Shown: one piece after another, positions 44,822 through 53,896 of the stretch
How the letters are laid out: each line of letters begins with the position of its first letter
How positions within the stretch are numbered: position 1 is the first letter of the stretch
Assembly: GCF_019351405.1 (NCBI RefSeq)
Contig: NZ_JAHWZX010000007.1
Location: 1-64,000 of the forward strand
From: Stakelama flava
Lineage (GTDB): Bacteria > Pseudomonadota > Alphaproteobacteria > Sphingomonadales > Sphingomonadaceae
Direction of reading: 5' to 3'
DNA: 64,000 bases
Program-made: the position numbers and the translations under genes
Notes under the pieces: generated by a model
Database searches by the model: none
The model's input: only the letters and a program-made list of their open reading frames with translations
Told to the model about the DNA's origin: nothing

Positions 44822-45574
44822 TCAGCCGCGCTGATTGCCCATGATGCGCAGCAGGAACAGGAACATGTTGATGAAGTCGAGATAGAGGTTCAGCGCCCCC
44901 ATGATCACGACTTTGCCCATCATGTCCGTGCCCGCGACATAATCGTACATGCTCTTGATCTTCTGCGTGTCATAGGCGGTAAGCCCCGCGAAGATCAGCA
45001 CGCCCAGGATCGATACGATCAGGTCCATCGTGCCCGACTGGAAGATGAAGGCGTTGAGCAGCATGGCGACGAACAGGCCGACCACGCCCATGATCAGGAA
45101 CGTTCCGAGCCCAGACAGATCCTTCTTCGTAGTATAGCCGTACAGGCTGAGACCAGCGAAACCGGCGGCTGTCGCGAAGAAAGCCTGCGCGATCACCGTG
45201 CCGGTATAGACAAGGAAAATGGTCGACAGCGACATGCCCATCAGAAGCGCAAAGCCCCAGAACAGCGCCTGAAGCGTCGACGTCTTCATCTTTGCCTGAC
45301 CAAAGCTCATCGCGAATACGATGCCGAGCGGCGCGAGCGACACGATCCAGCCGAGCGCGGTCATCCGGCCCGTCTGCATGTCGACAAGCGAAGCAACCGC
45401 GCCCGACAGCGCGAACAGCATCGCGACGATGCCGGTAAGCAGAACGCCCGACGCCATATAATTGTAGACAGAAAGCATGTAGGACCGCAGCCCCGCATCA
45501 TACGCGTCGGAGCGCGCATGTGCGCCCGTCGCATAACGCGCGGCGGTCGTCCGGGGATCAGACCAGTTTGCCAT
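44822..45574 (-). CDS. Bax inhibitor-1/YccA family membrane protein
   Basis: A 250-residue protein with seven predicted membrane helices, of the BI-1/YccA family: VYNYMASGVLLTGIVAMLF, TLQALFWGFALLMGMSLSTIF, FLIMGVVGLFVAMLLN, and the closing ALNLYLDFINMFLFLLRIMG with the family's conserved Asp residues. Homologues leak calcium or modulate FtsH; the role here is open. Own terminator at 44762-44794. Confidence 0.92.
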   Translation of the reverse strand: MANWSDPRTTAARYATGAHARSDAYDAGLRSYMLSVYNYMASGVLLTGIVAMLFALSGAVASLVDMQTGRMTALGWIVSLAPLGIVFAMSFGQAKMKTSTLQALFWGFALLMGMSLSTIFLVYTGTVIAQAFFATAAGFAGLSLYGYTTKKDLSGLGTFLIMGVVGLFVAMLLNAFIFQSGTMDLIVSILGVLIFAGLTAYDTQKIKSMYDYVAGTDMMGKVVIMGALNLYLDFINMFLFLLRIMGNQRG

Positions 45575-45694
45575 CTTTAACTCCTTTACCCGGTATTATT
45601 GCCGGTTAATGGGAATATCGGTCGTCAGGCGCGGTATTTCAAGCAAAACCGGGCGGCCGCCGGGTGTTACAAAATGTTGCTGAAAGGAGGCGCC

Positions 45695-46240
45695 ATGCAC
45701 CGCCTGTTCGTCGCACTTCGTCCGCCCCCCGCAATGCGCGATGCGATTCTGGCCGCGATGGGCGGGATCGACCATGCCCGCTGGCAATCGGCCGAACAGC
45801 TTCACGTCACCCTTCGCTTCATTGGGCAGGTCGAACGCCCGCTGGCCGAAGACATCGCCATCGCATTGGGCAACATTGCCTTCCCCGCCTTCGATCTCGC
45901 GCTGGCGGGCGTCGGCGAATTCCAAAGCCGCGGTCGTGCGCATGCGGTGTGGGCGCGGGTCACGCCGCGCGATGCTGTGTCACGGCTTCACCGCAAGATC
46001 GATCAGGCGCTGGTCGGGCTGGGTCTTGCCCCCGAACGCCGCGCCTATTTCCCGCATATCACGCTTGCGCGGCTCAACGCGCGGTCCGGGTCGACCGAGC
46101 GGTTTCTTGATCATCAAGCCGCGCTGACCACGCCGCCGGTTCGATTCGACAATTTCCTGCTGTTCGAAAGCACGCTGGGGCAGGAGGGGGCGCGGTACGA
46201 AGCAATCGCCCGCTACCGGCTTTCCGCGCCCGATTACTGA
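45695..46240 (+). CDS. thpR: RNA 2',3'-cyclic phosphodiesterase
   Basis: A 181-residue 2H phosphoesterase. Both HxT motifs are present: HVTLRFIG (about residue 37) and HITLARL (about residue 124). The enzyme opens 2',3'-cyclic phosphates or ligates tRNA halves in vitro. A strong AAAGGAGG lies four bases before ATG 45695. It ends three bases before the convergent cupin gene. Confidence 0.94.
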   Translation: MHRLFVALRPPPAMRDAILAAMGGIDHARWQSAEQLHVTLRFIGQVERPLAEDIAIALGNIAFPAFDLALAGVGEFQSRGRAHAVWARVTPRDAVSRLHRKIDQALVGLGLAPERRAYFPHITLARLNARSGSTERFLDHQAALTTPPVRFDNFLLFESTLGQEGARYEAIARYRLSAPDY

Positions 46241-46243
46241 CGG

Positions 46244-46681
46244 TTAGGCCAGCCCCGGCGCCCAGCCGGGTGCCGCCAGTTCAAACCCGGAAAATTCGAA
46301 TCCCGGCACGACGATGCAGCTTACCAGCGTCCAGCCGCCATTCGGGTGCGCCGCCTGCCACCAGCCGGCGGGCACGCGCTGCTGGGGCGATTGCCCGTTC
46401 GCGATATCGATGCCGAGCGACAGCGTTTCCACCGGCCCGGCATCATCGCGCGCCATGTCGAGGCTTAGCGGCGCGCCCGAATGCCACAGCCAGATTTCAT
46501 CCGCATCGACGCGGTGCCAGTGCGAAGCCTGATCGGCATCAAGCAGAAACAGGATTGCCGTGCCGCCCGCACGATCGCCCGATTTCGCTTCGGCGCGCCA
46601 TGTTTCGCGGAACCAGCCACCCTCCGGATGCGGGGAGAGGTCAAGCGTCGCGATAAGCTGTTCGGCACCGATATCGGACAT
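46244..46681 (-). CDS. Cupin-domain protein (DUF985 family)
   Basis: A 145-residue single cupin: LDLSPHPEGGWFRETWRA at the start, then ILFLLDADQASHWHRVDADEIWLWHSGAPL and VPAGWWQAAHPNGGWTLVSCIVVPGFEF. Histidines in SHWHRVDADE fit the metal site. The family resembles yeast YML079w; activity is unknown. The frame is open to 46762, but family homology starts at ATG 46681. Confidence 0.9.
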   Translation of the reverse strand: MSDIGAEQLIATLDLSPHPEGGWFRETWRAEAKSGDRAGGTAILFLLDADQASHWHRVDADEIWLWHSGAPLSLDMARDDAGPVETLSLGIDIANGQSPQQRVPAGWWQAAHPNGGWTLVSCIVVPGFEFSGFELAAPGWAPGLA

Positions 46682-46982
46682 GGCGGGGACATTCCTTTTT
46701 TCATTTTCGTCGACGCTGCTCCTACCCCTTGGGCGCTCGTCGCGCGAATCCCCCCGGTCCACCGCATCGCGCCACCCATTTCATTTCGTTCATGAAACCT
46801 CGGCGCACGCGACACGTTTGACAGGGCGGTAGGACAGCGATCGACCATTTCGGCCGATCGGGGCGAGCGCTGACCGCATGAAGATTTTGCTCGCCGGCGG
46901 CGGACCGCGCTGCCGATCAGGGACGTTAACGATGACGCGAACCCTTCATGTCGCGTCCGTCCGCAGTTTAAGGGAGAAGAAG
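46682..46982. other. Divergent upstream region of cupin and glycine-zipper genes
   Basis: About 300 bases without a gene. It includes a near-match to the EcfG promoter on the plus strand: GAAAC (46794-46798), 16 bases, CGTT (46815-46818), with one mismatch, 165 bases before the next gene. No other element was identified. Confidence 0.4.
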
Positions 46983-47372
46983 ATGCGCAAGATGATGATG
47001 GTATTGGGCACCGCCGCGATGCTGCCGCTGGGCGCTTGCGGCCAGGGCGGCCTTGGCGGAATGTTCGGAGGAAATTCCGGCACCTATGCCAATAATGGCG
47101 GCTATTATGATGCCTCGCGCAACTACACGCAGGGCAATTATCAGGCCCGGACCATGAACCGGAACGACACCGTTTATCGCGGTTCGGACGGACGCTATTA
47201 CTGCAAGCGCGATGACGGCACGACCGGTGCGGTTGTCGGTGGTCTGGCCGGCGGCGTTCTCGGCAACATCATCGCCCCGGGCGGATCGAAGACGCTCGGC
47301 ACGATCATCGGCGCTGCCGGTGGCGCAATTGCCGGGCAGCAGATCGACAAGGGCGACGTACAGTGCAAGTGA
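46983..47372 (+). CDS. Glycine-zipper 2TM lipoprotein
   Basis: A 129-residue protein with signal and lipobox (LPLGAC), a Gly/Asn/Tyr-rich middle (TYANNGGYYDASRNYTQGNY) and a glycine-zipper segment (GAVVGGLAGGVLGNIIAPGG). It resembles the 2TM glycine-zipper outer-membrane lipoproteins. GGGAGAAG precedes ATG 46983. It is followed after 10 bases by an OsmC gene, probably on one transcript. Confidence 0.85.
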   Translation: MRKMMMVLGTAAMLPLGACGQGGLGGMFGGNSGTYANNGGYYDASRNYTQGNYQARTMNRNDTVYRGSDGRYYCKRDDGTTGAVVGGLAGGVLGNIIAPGGSKTLGTIIGAAGGAIAGQQIDKGDVQCK

Positions 47373-47382
47373 GCGAGGTATA

Positions 47383-47811
47383 ATGACCGTAAAATCCGCA
47401 TCCGCACGCTATGAAGGCCTCGGCAAGGAAGGGCGGGGCCATATCTCGCTCGAATCGGGCGCGTTCAAGGATCAGCCTTATGGGTTCGGCACCCGGTTCG
47501 GCGACGAACCGGGCACCAACCCCGAAGAGCTGATTGCGGCCGCTCATGCGAGCTGTTTTACCATGGCGTTGAGCTTCGCGCTCGCCAAGGAAGGCTATGA
47601 GGCTGGTACGCTGGAAACCAGCGCGAAGGTCAGCCTCGAAAAGGATGGCGACGGGTTCAAGATCACTCGCTCCGACCTGACGCTCACTGCGCAGGTTGAT
47701 GACATCGCGGCCGACAAATTCGCTGAAATCGCCAATGGCGCGAAGGCGAATTGCCCGGTTTCGAAGCTGCTCGACGCCGAAATCACGCTCAACCATGATT
47801 TGAAGGGCTGA
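47383..47811 (+). CDS. OsmC-family peroxiredoxin
   Basis: A 142-residue OsmC/Ohr protein: FGTRFGDEPGTNPEELIAAAHASCFTMALSFAL contains the first catalytic Cys; the second lies in AKANCPVSKLL. OsmC reduces organic hydroperoxides with both cysteines. GAGG sits just before ATG 47383. The pairing with a lipoprotein gene and the stress role fit the general stress response, which is inference. Confidence 0.93.
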   Translation: MTVKSASARYEGLGKEGRGHISLESGAFKDQPYGFGTRFGDEPGTNPEELIAAAHASCFTMALSFALAKEGYEAGTLETSAKVSLEKDGDGFKITRSDLTLTAQVDDIAADKFAEIANGAKANCPVSKLLDAEITLNHDLKG

Positions 47812-47877
47812 TACCCGGCTCTCCAGATCCGACAGCGTCAGTATCGCATTAACGCATCGCCATGTAACATATCGGCC

Positions 47878-49044
47878 ATGCTGCGCGTACTGACGCTGTC
47901 GACGCTTTTCCCCGATGCGTCGCGGCCCAATTTCGGGATTTTCGTTGAACGCCAGACCGGCGGGCTGGCAGCCCACCCCGATGTGGCGCTGAAAGTGGTT
48001 GCGCCGATCGGTCTGCCGCCCTTTCCGCTTTCGATGACTCGCCGGTATCGTGCACTGACCGCGCAGCCGCGTCGCGAATGCTGGAACGGGCTGGACGTGT
48101 ATCGCCCCCGGTTCATCAATATTCCGGGAACGGGTGGACGTTGGCACGCGGCAATGCTGACCCGCGCGCTGGTGCCGCTGCTGGACCAGCTGCGGCGCGA
48201 CTTTCGCTTCGACATCATCGATACTGAATTTTTCTTTCCAGACGGCCCCGCGGCACTCGCATTAGGGCGCCGTTACGGCGTGCCGGTATCGATCAAGGCG
48301 CGCGGTGCCGACATCCATTACTGGGGCCATGCGCGGCGCACCGCCGGACAGGTCGCACAGGCGGTACGCGACGCCGATGGCCTGCTCGCGGTGTCGCAAG
48401 CGATGGCCGGGGATATCGCCGCCCTGGCCACGCCGCACATGCCAGTTGCGGTTCACCATACCGGTATCGACCGCTCCGCTTTCGGCGTCGAAAGTCGCAA
48501 GGAGGCACGCGCAGCACTCGACATCGACGACTCCCCGCTGATCGTGTCGCTCGGTGCGCTGATTGCACGCAAACGCCACGACATCGTCATTGGAGCGATT
48601 GCGGCGCTGCCCGGCGTTCGCCTGCACATTATCGGCGAAGGACCGGAACGCGCACGGCTTCAGGCGCAGATCGACCGGCTGGGAATCGGCGATCGGGTGA
48701 CGCTGCTCGGTGCGATCGCCCATGCGCATCTTCCGCGCCACCTCGCCGCCGCAAATGTCATGGCACTTGCCTCCGCCTCGGAAGGGCTGGCCAATGCATG
48801 GGTGGAAGCGCTGGCGAGCGGCACCCCCATCGTCATCACGGACGCGGGCGGCGCGCGCGAAATGGTGACCGCTCCGGCTGCCGGACGGATTGCCGAGCCG
48901 ACGCCGGAGGCCTTTGCCGAGGAAATCGCCGATCTGCTTGCTCATCCACCGCCCGCCGAAACGGTGAAGGCGACCGCGCGGCGCTTCAGCTGGGAAGTCA
49001 ACACCGCTGCACTATACGACCATCTTGCCCGGCTGGTTCGCTAG
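47878..49044 (+). CDS. Glycosyltransferase family 4 (GT-B fold)
   Basis: A 388-residue GT4 enzyme: LSTLFPDASRPNFGIFVERQ, the RGADIHYWG acceptor side, HHTGIDRSAFG, the donor-binding IGEGPERARLQAQIDRLGIGDRVTLLGAIAH and ASASEGLANAWVEALASGTPIV with the E-x7-E motif. Such enzymes build exopolysaccharide or lipopolysaccharide. Donor and acceptor are unknown; no other glycan genes are adjacent. Confidence 0.92.
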   Translation: MLRVLTLSTLFPDASRPNFGIFVERQTGGLAAHPDVALKVVAPIGLPPFPLSMTRRYRALTAQPRRECWNGLDVYRPRFINIPGTGGRWHAAMLTRALVPLLDQLRRDFRFDIIDTEFFFPDGPAALALGRRYGVPVSIKARGADIHYWGHARRTAGQVAQAVRDADGLLAVSQAMAGDIAALATPHMPVAVHHTGIDRSAFGVESRKEARAALDIDDSPLIVSLGALIARKRHDIVIGAIAALPGVRLHIIGEGPERARLQAQIDRLGIGDRVTLLGAIAHAHLPRHLAAANVMALASASEGLANAWVEALASGTPIVITDAGGAREMVTAPAAGRIAEPTPEAFAEEIADLLAHPPPAETVKATARRFSWEVNTAALYDHLARLVR

Positions 49045-49060
49045 AGCGGTTTTCGACCCG

Positions 49061-50188
49061 TCAGCGCCCAGGCCCGGCATCCGCCTCCACCCGATTCGAA
49101 TGCGCTAGGGAAGCGGGCGGCGTAATGCCATTTGCCGCATACCATGCCGCCGGATCATCCTTCATTGCCGCGACCATCGCCGGAAGCACGTCGGCAAGCC
49201 GGTGTTGCGGCTCCCACTTCAGCAGTGTGTGTGCGCGCGAAATATCGAGCTGATAATGATCGCTCGCCAGACGGGTCATGAACGGTTTGATGAACGGTTC
49301 GCCGCGGTCGATCGGCTCGGGAACCACGGGTTCGGCCCTGTTCTGCGCCCAGGCTCCGGCGGCTGCTAACGGTGCGGGGATGCGAAGCGTCGCCCATGCC
49401 GCCTCGCCATGGATCAACCGGCCGAGCCGGTCCTGCACCTCACCATAGCCCAGCGTTTCGGGCTCGCCGATCAGGATCGTGGTTTCGGCCGAAAAGCGGT
49501 TTCGCCGATCGACCGCGCGCACCATGGCATCGACCATGTCGTCGCGGTGGATCATAGCCTGACCGGCGCACAGGTCGCCCGAATAGAAATGGCTTTGCAG
49601 ATCGCGTTCATAGATGCGCGCCATCTGATGCGCGAAGGTGGGAACGCTGCTCCTCTCGTCATACAAGCCGGCAAGATGCAGGAAGATCACCGGCATATCG
49701 CCGCGCACCTCCCCGATGGCGGCTTCGGCGCGCGCCTTTGACCGCGGATAGGCCCAGCCCGGAGCAATTTCGCGGTCCTCATCGATCGTTTGACCGGCTT
49801 CGCCCGCCTTGTGGACCAGCATCGTGCCCGAATAGACGAACGCGCCGACATCGAAGTCGCGCAGCGCCGCGACCAGTCGGCGGCTGCCATCGACATTGAC
49901 CGCCTGATAGGCCGGTTTTTCTTCGCCTGTGAAATCGAAAAACGCCGCGAGGTGAAGCACGGCGGCGATTTTGTCGCCATAGCGTTCCCGGAAAGACGCC
50001 AGGGTCGCGGCGACCGAGCGATCGTCGGTTATGTCCATTTCAAGGATCGGATAGTCGGCGTCCGCCGCCTCCACATCCAGTCCGACGATGCGATAGCGAT
50101 CCGCCAGCGCCGCGGCGACCGATCGACCGATATTGCCCGCCGCCCCGGTGATCAAAACAATCGGATGGTTTTCATTAGCCTGGTCCAT
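49061..50188 (-). CDS. NAD-dependent epimerase/dehydratase (extended SDR)
   Basis: A 375-residue extended short-chain dehydrogenase: GAAGNIGRSVAAALA nucleotide loop, HLAAFFDFTG, SGTMLVHKAGE, and YPRSKARAEA (Tyr-x3-Lys). The C-terminal part matches LKWEPQHRLADVLPAMVAAM. Substrate is unknown. It is convergent with the glycosyltransferase gene, 16 bases away, and lies downstream of the yajC-secDF unit on the same strand. Confidence 0.9.
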   Translation of the reverse strand: MDQANENHPIVLITGAAGNIGRSVAAALADRYRIVGLDVEAADADYPILEMDITDDRSVAATLASFRERYGDKIAAVLHLAAFFDFTGEEKPAYQAVNVDGSRRLVAALRDFDVGAFVYSGTMLVHKAGEAGQTIDEDREIAPGWAYPRSKARAEAAIGEVRGDMPVIFLHLAGLYDERSSVPTFAHQMARIYERDLQSHFYSGDLCAGQAMIHRDDMVDAMVRAVDRRNRFSAETTILIGEPETLGYGEVQDRLGRLIHGEAAWATLRIPAPLAAAGAWAQNRAEPVVPEPIDRGEPFIKPFMTRLASDHYQLDISRAHTLLKWEPQHRLADVLPAMVAAMKDDPAAWYAANGITPPASLAHSNRVEADAGPGR

Positions 50189-50240
50189 TCAGACCCAATC
50201 GTCACGCGCGCGACAGAGTTCCGGATCGATCCCGAGCGCT

Positions 50241-50615
50241 TTACCCAAGCGGATAGAGAGCGCCCGCAATCCATCGCAGTTCGGCGCGAAGCACGCCCCA
50301 TGCGCGTGCCGCCGCGCGGCTGTCCATCGGTTCGATGCCGATGCCGCGTTCGTCCAGCGCGGCGATCAGCGCGGGCGACGGGCGTTGCAGCATATCGCCC
50401 GTCCCCAGCAGCAGAAATTCGGGTGCCGGGTCGAGCGACAGGATCGGCGCAAGGTCGGCTTCGCCAAGATCGGCGAGTGGCGGCGGCGACCAGCCATCAG
50501 CGCGGTCGGGGGTGATGATCAGCCCTTCATACACGCCTTCATCGACGCGAAATCCGCGCCCGACGATGCCGGTGATGAGTGGCCCCTCGGACCGCTTGTC
50601 GCGGTCCATCCGCAT
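50241..50615 (-). CDS. Mth938-like domain protein
   Basis: A 124-residue protein of the Mth938/NDUFAF3-like fold: ITGIVGRGFRVDEGVYEGLIITPDRADGW, LDPAPEFLLLGTGDMLQRPSPALIAALDERGIGIEPMDSRAAARAWGVL. Mitochondrial relatives assist complex I assembly; the bacterial role is unknown. Its ATG overlaps the secF stop (TGATG), and in alphaproteobacteria this gene often follows secF. Confidence 0.9.
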   Translation of the reverse strand: MRMDRDKRSEGPLITGIVGRGFRVDEGVYEGLIITPDRADGWSPPPLADLGEADLAPILSLDPAPEFLLLGTGDMLQRPSPALIAALDERGIGIEPMDSRAAARAWGVLRAELRWIAGALYPLG

Positions 50616-51577
50616 CACGGGCGCTCCCGGCCCACCCGCTCGGCGCCGGTGGGCGCGGCATCGCGCGGCACGAAGCTGTGCGTGCCGACCTTTGCCCATA
50701 TCAGGATCGGGTTGGCGATATAGATCGAGGAATAAGTGCCGATCACAATGCCGAGCAGCATGGCCGCGGAAAAGCCGAAAATGACTTCCGGCCCAAGCAC
50801 AACCAGCGTCGTCAGCGCGATCACCAGCGTAAGCGAGGTGACGATGGTGCGCGACAGCGTCTCGTTCGCCGACAGGTTGAGCAGCGGCACGATATCCATC
50901 TTGCGATATTTGCGCAGGTTTTCACGCACGCGGTCATATACGACGATCGTATCGTTCAGCGAATAACCGATGATCGTCAGGATCGCAGCGATGATGTTCA
51001 GGTTGAACTCAAGCTGGGTGAGCGCGAAAAAGCCGAGCGTGATGATGACGTCGTGCGCCAGGCTGACCAACGCGCCGATACCGAACTGCCATTCGAAGCG
51101 CACCCAGATATAGATCGAGATGGCGAGCATCGCGAGACCCAGCGCCAGCGCCCCTTTCTGGAACAGTTCGTTCGACACCTTGCCCGAAACCGCCTCGACC
51201 GATCCGACGGTCGCACCGGGATAGTTGGTTTCGATCAGACTGCGCAGCCTTGCCGCCGCCTTGCTGGCCGCGGCGTCGCCGCCCTTGGGCACCGGCTGGC
51301 GGATCGATACCTGGTTGGTGCCGGCGAATTCCTGAATCGTCGCCTCGCCATAGCCAAGTCCATCGACCTGTTCGCGCAGCTTGTTGATCGGGACCGTCTG
51401 GGCAAAGGTCACGCGGACCATCTGCCCCCCGGCAAAATCGATGCCGAAGTTCAGGCCGCGTACGCCGACCAGCACGATCGACGCGATGATGAGGATGGCC
51501 GATATCCCGGCGGCGATATGCCGCCATGCGAGGAAATCGACATTCGTGTTTTCGGGAACGAGTTTCAGCGGACGCAT
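50615..51577 (-). CDS. secF: Protein translocase subunit SecF
   Basis: A 320-residue RND-fold protein with six membrane helices: GLNFGIDFAGGQMVRVTF is the SecF/SecD signature, then ISIYIWVRFEWQFGIGALVSLAHDVIITLG, IGYSLNDTIVVYDRVRENLR and EVIFGFSAAMLLGIVIGTYSSIYIANPIL. With SecD it uses the proton gradient to help pull preproteins through SecYEG. It lies 13 bases after secD. Confidence 0.97.
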   Translation of the reverse strand: MRPLKLVPENTNVDFLAWRHIAAGISAILIIASIVLVGVRGLNFGIDFAGGQMVRVTFAQTVPINKLREQVDGLGYGEATIQEFAGTNQVSIRQPVPKGGDAAASKAAARLRSLIETNYPGATVGSVEAVSGKVSNELFQKGALALGLAMLAISIYIWVRFEWQFGIGALVSLAHDVIITLGFFALTQLEFNLNIIAAILTIIGYSLNDTIVVYDRVRENLRKYRKMDIVPLLNLSANETLSRTIVTSLTLVIALTTLVVLGPEVIFGFSAAMLLGIVIGTYSSIYIANPILIWAKVGTHSFVPRDAAPTGAERVGRERP

Positions 51578-51590
51578 GGGTTTCAGTCCC

Positions 51591-53183
51591 TCAAATCACG
51601 AGTTCGCGGGGGCGCTTTTTCAGCCATTGCGCAACCATCAGCCGGGTGAAGGTCACGGCGGTGAACACGCTGGTGACGATACCGATGGTCAACACCACCG
51701 CGAAGCCGCGGATCGGCCCCGACCCGAAGATGAACATGATGATCGCCGCGATCACATTGGTGATGTTGGCGTCGAAAATGGCGCGGGTGGCCTCTTTATA
51801 TCCGACCTGCACCGACTGGATGATCGTTCGCCCGCGCCGCTGTTCTTCGCGGATGCGTTCGTTGATCAGCACATTGGCGTCCACCGCCGCGCCGATCGTC
51901 AAAACGAACCCGGCAATGCCCGGCAGGGTGAGCGTCGCGTTGAACAGCCCCATGATACCGATGATCATCAGGATGTTCGCAACCAGCGCGATCGTCGCAT
52001 AGATGCCGAAGCGGAAATAGGTCACCAGCATGAACGCGATGACGAGCAGCGTCGCGATGGTGGCGGCCAGCGCCCCCTTCGAAATCGAATCGGCGCCCAG
52101 TTCGGGGCTGATCGTCGATTCATCGATCGGCTTCAGCGCGATGGGCAGCTTGCCCGAACGCAACGCGATGGCGAGTTCGTTCGCCGAATCGATGCTGAAC
52201 CCGCCCTCGATCATGGCGCTGCCGCCAAGGATCTGCGAGCGGATGACGGGGGCGGAGATCACTACGTCGTCGACGATGATCGCGAACCGCTTGCCCACAT
52301 TTTCCTGCGTTGCGCGGGCGAAGCGCTTGCCGCCGGTCGTGTCGAACTTCATCGTCACGATCGGCTGGCCGCCCTGCTGGCTGAATTCCTGCCGCGCATC
52401 GGTCAGCATGTCGCCCGAAATCAGCGTCGAACGCTTCAGCGCGATCGGGCCGCCCCCGGTCGGATAGGGCAGCACGACATCGCCGATCGGGGCATGGCCC
52501 TTGGCCACCTCCGCCGGATCGGCGGTTTCGTCCACCATCTTGAATTCGAGCTTCGCGGTCTTGCCCAGCAGCGCCTTCAGCGCCTTGGGATCCTGAAGCC
52601 CCGGAACCTGCACGACGATGCGCGTATCGCCCTGACGAACGATGGTCGGTTCCAGCGTGCCGAGCGCGTTGATTCGTTTGTCGACCACCTCGCGCGCGTC
52701 GTTCATCGCCTGATCGACCCACTGGTTCACCCCGGCATCGGTGGGCGTGATGACGAAGCGGGTCGAATCGACAACCTCGACATCCCATTCGCGCTTGCCG
52801 GTCAGGCCGGCGCCGCTTCCCGTGGCGCCCAGCAGCCGTTCGCGCGCTTCGTCCACCTTGGACACGTCGCGGACCATGAAGCTCACCCGGCCGCCACGCG
52901 TCGAAATGTCCGAAATACCGATTCTGGAATCGCGGCGCATTTCGTTGGCGACCGTGTCGCGCATCCCCTCAACCTTGTCGGCCTTCAACTGGTCGACATC
53001 GCCTTCGAGCAGGATGTAGCTGCCCCCCGCCAGGTCGAGGCCCAGGTTGATCGAAGGCGACGGCACCCATGCAGGCCAGCTTTGGCGCGCATCCTTGGGC
53101 ACCAGACTCGGTATCGCCAGCAGCGACACGATCACGATGGTCAGGATCGTCGCCCAGACCTTCCACCGGGGGAAATCGAGCAT
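51591..53183 (-). CDS. secD: Protein translocase subunit SecD
   Basis: A 530-residue protein of usual length: N-terminal helix, LGLDLAGGSYILLEGD, a large periplasmic P1 domain (with IVVQVPGLQDPKALKALLG), and the six-helix core with ISPELGADSI, TIGAAVDANVLINERIREEQRRG (RND Asp), and FGSGPIRGFAVVLTIGIVTSVFTAV. The start overlaps the yajC stop. Second gene of the yajC-secD-secF operon. Confidence 0.97.
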   Translation of the reverse strand: MLDFPRWKVWATILTIVIVSLLAIPSLVPKDARQSWPAWVPSPSINLGLDLAGGSYILLEGDVDQLKADKVEGMRDTVANEMRRDSRIGISDISTRGGRVSFMVRDVSKVDEARERLLGATGSGAGLTGKREWDVEVVDSTRFVITPTDAGVNQWVDQAMNDAREVVDKRINALGTLEPTIVRQGDTRIVVQVPGLQDPKALKALLGKTAKLEFKMVDETADPAEVAKGHAPIGDVVLPYPTGGGPIALKRSTLISGDMLTDARQEFSQQGGQPIVTMKFDTTGGKRFARATQENVGKRFAIIVDDVVISAPVIRSQILGGSAMIEGGFSIDSANELAIALRSGKLPIALKPIDESTISPELGADSISKGALAATIATLLVIAFMLVTYFRFGIYATIALVANILMIIGIMGLFNATLTLPGIAGFVLTIGAAVDANVLINERIREEQRRGRTIIQSVQVGYKEATRAIFDANITNVIAAIIMFIFGSGPIRGFAVVLTIGIVTSVFTAVTFTRLMVAQWLKKRPRELVI

Positions 53184-53521
53184 CAGTCGTTCGCGGGCTT
53201 GGCGCCGCCCGGGGCCATCACCTCGGTCAGCGTGGATTTCACTGCGCGGACCTTCATGCCCTGCGCCAGTTCGACCTCGACGAACTTGTCGTCGACCTTC
53301 GTCACCTTGCCGACCAGTCCGCCGCCGGTGACGACCTGATCGCCCCTTTTAACGGCCGCGATCGCGTTCTGATGCTCCTTCATCCGCTTTTGCTGGGGCC
53401 GGATCATCAGGAACCAGAAGGCGATGAAGATCAGGATCAGCGGCGCGAAGGATATGAAGGCGCCGGCGGCACCGCCACCTGCGGCACCGGCGGTCGAGGC
53501 ATAGGCTGGGGTTGCGAACAT
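53183..53521 (-). CDS. yajC: Preprotein translocase subunit YajC
   Basis: A 112-residue protein with one membrane helix (about 22-40) and the YajC signature FLMIRPQQKRMKEHQNAIAAVKRGDQVVTGGGLVGKVTKV. It associates with SecDF. ATG 53521 is chosen over a frame opening at 53608, which would place coding in the leader. First gene of the operon; tRNA-Pro follows 157 bases upstream on the other strand. Confidence 0.95.
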   Translation of the reverse strand: MFATPAYASTAGAAGGGAAGAFISFAPLILIFIAFWFLMIRPQQKRMKEHQNAIAAVKRGDQVVTGGGLVGKVTKVDDKFVEVELAQGMKVRAVKSTLTEVMAPGGAKPAND

Positions 53522-53678
53522 AGTGTCCTGAATTTTTCGGTTGCGTACGGACGTCGATACGCCCGCTTTCAAGCGGCGCGCGCTATCACGACGCGCTGGC
53601 CGGTGCAACTATCGCCGCCGGATGCGCGCGCAAGCCTTGCATCCTGAAACCAACCGGCATAGATGCCCCGTCCACGGT

Positions 53679-53755
53679 CGGGACGTAGCGCAGCCTGGTA
53701 GCGCATCACACTGGGGGTGTGGGGGTCGCTGGTTCGAATCCAGTCGTCCCGACCA
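53679..53755 (+). tRNA. tRNA-Pro (anticodon GGG)
   Basis: A 77-base cloverleaf: acceptor CGGGACG with CGTCCCG, encoded CCA. The D arm is GCGC-AGCCTGGTA-GCGC, the anticodon stem TCACA/TGTGG has loop CTGGGGG (anticodon GGG, reads CCC), and the T arm is CTGG-TTCGAAT-CCAG. Confidence 0.95.
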
Positions 53756-53849
53756 ATTTTCCACTAAAATTCGATACCGCTCCGGTCTGGCACGAATGCC
53801 GTCTGCCGAGCGCCGTCGCGGCTTTCGAAGCGCCCGGCATGGCGCCGGA

Positions 53850-53874
53850 GGAACCGGCCGAACCGCCCGCCGTT
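53850..53874 (+). promoter_or_regulatory. EcfG promoter of the L,D-transpeptidase gene
   Basis: GGAAC (53850-53854) and CGTT (53871-53874) are 16 bases apart, an exact EcfG consensus match. If used, transcription would begin near 53882, which rules out the upstream TTG starts at 53876 and 53879 and favours ATG 53897. Confidence 0.7.
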
Positions 53875-53896
53875 ATTGTTGCAGGACCATAGCAAT

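Noticed and set aside
51381..53339. A 652-residue plus-strand frame antisense to secD
   Set aside because: Asp/Arg/His-rich without domains; secD on the minus strand is unambiguous.
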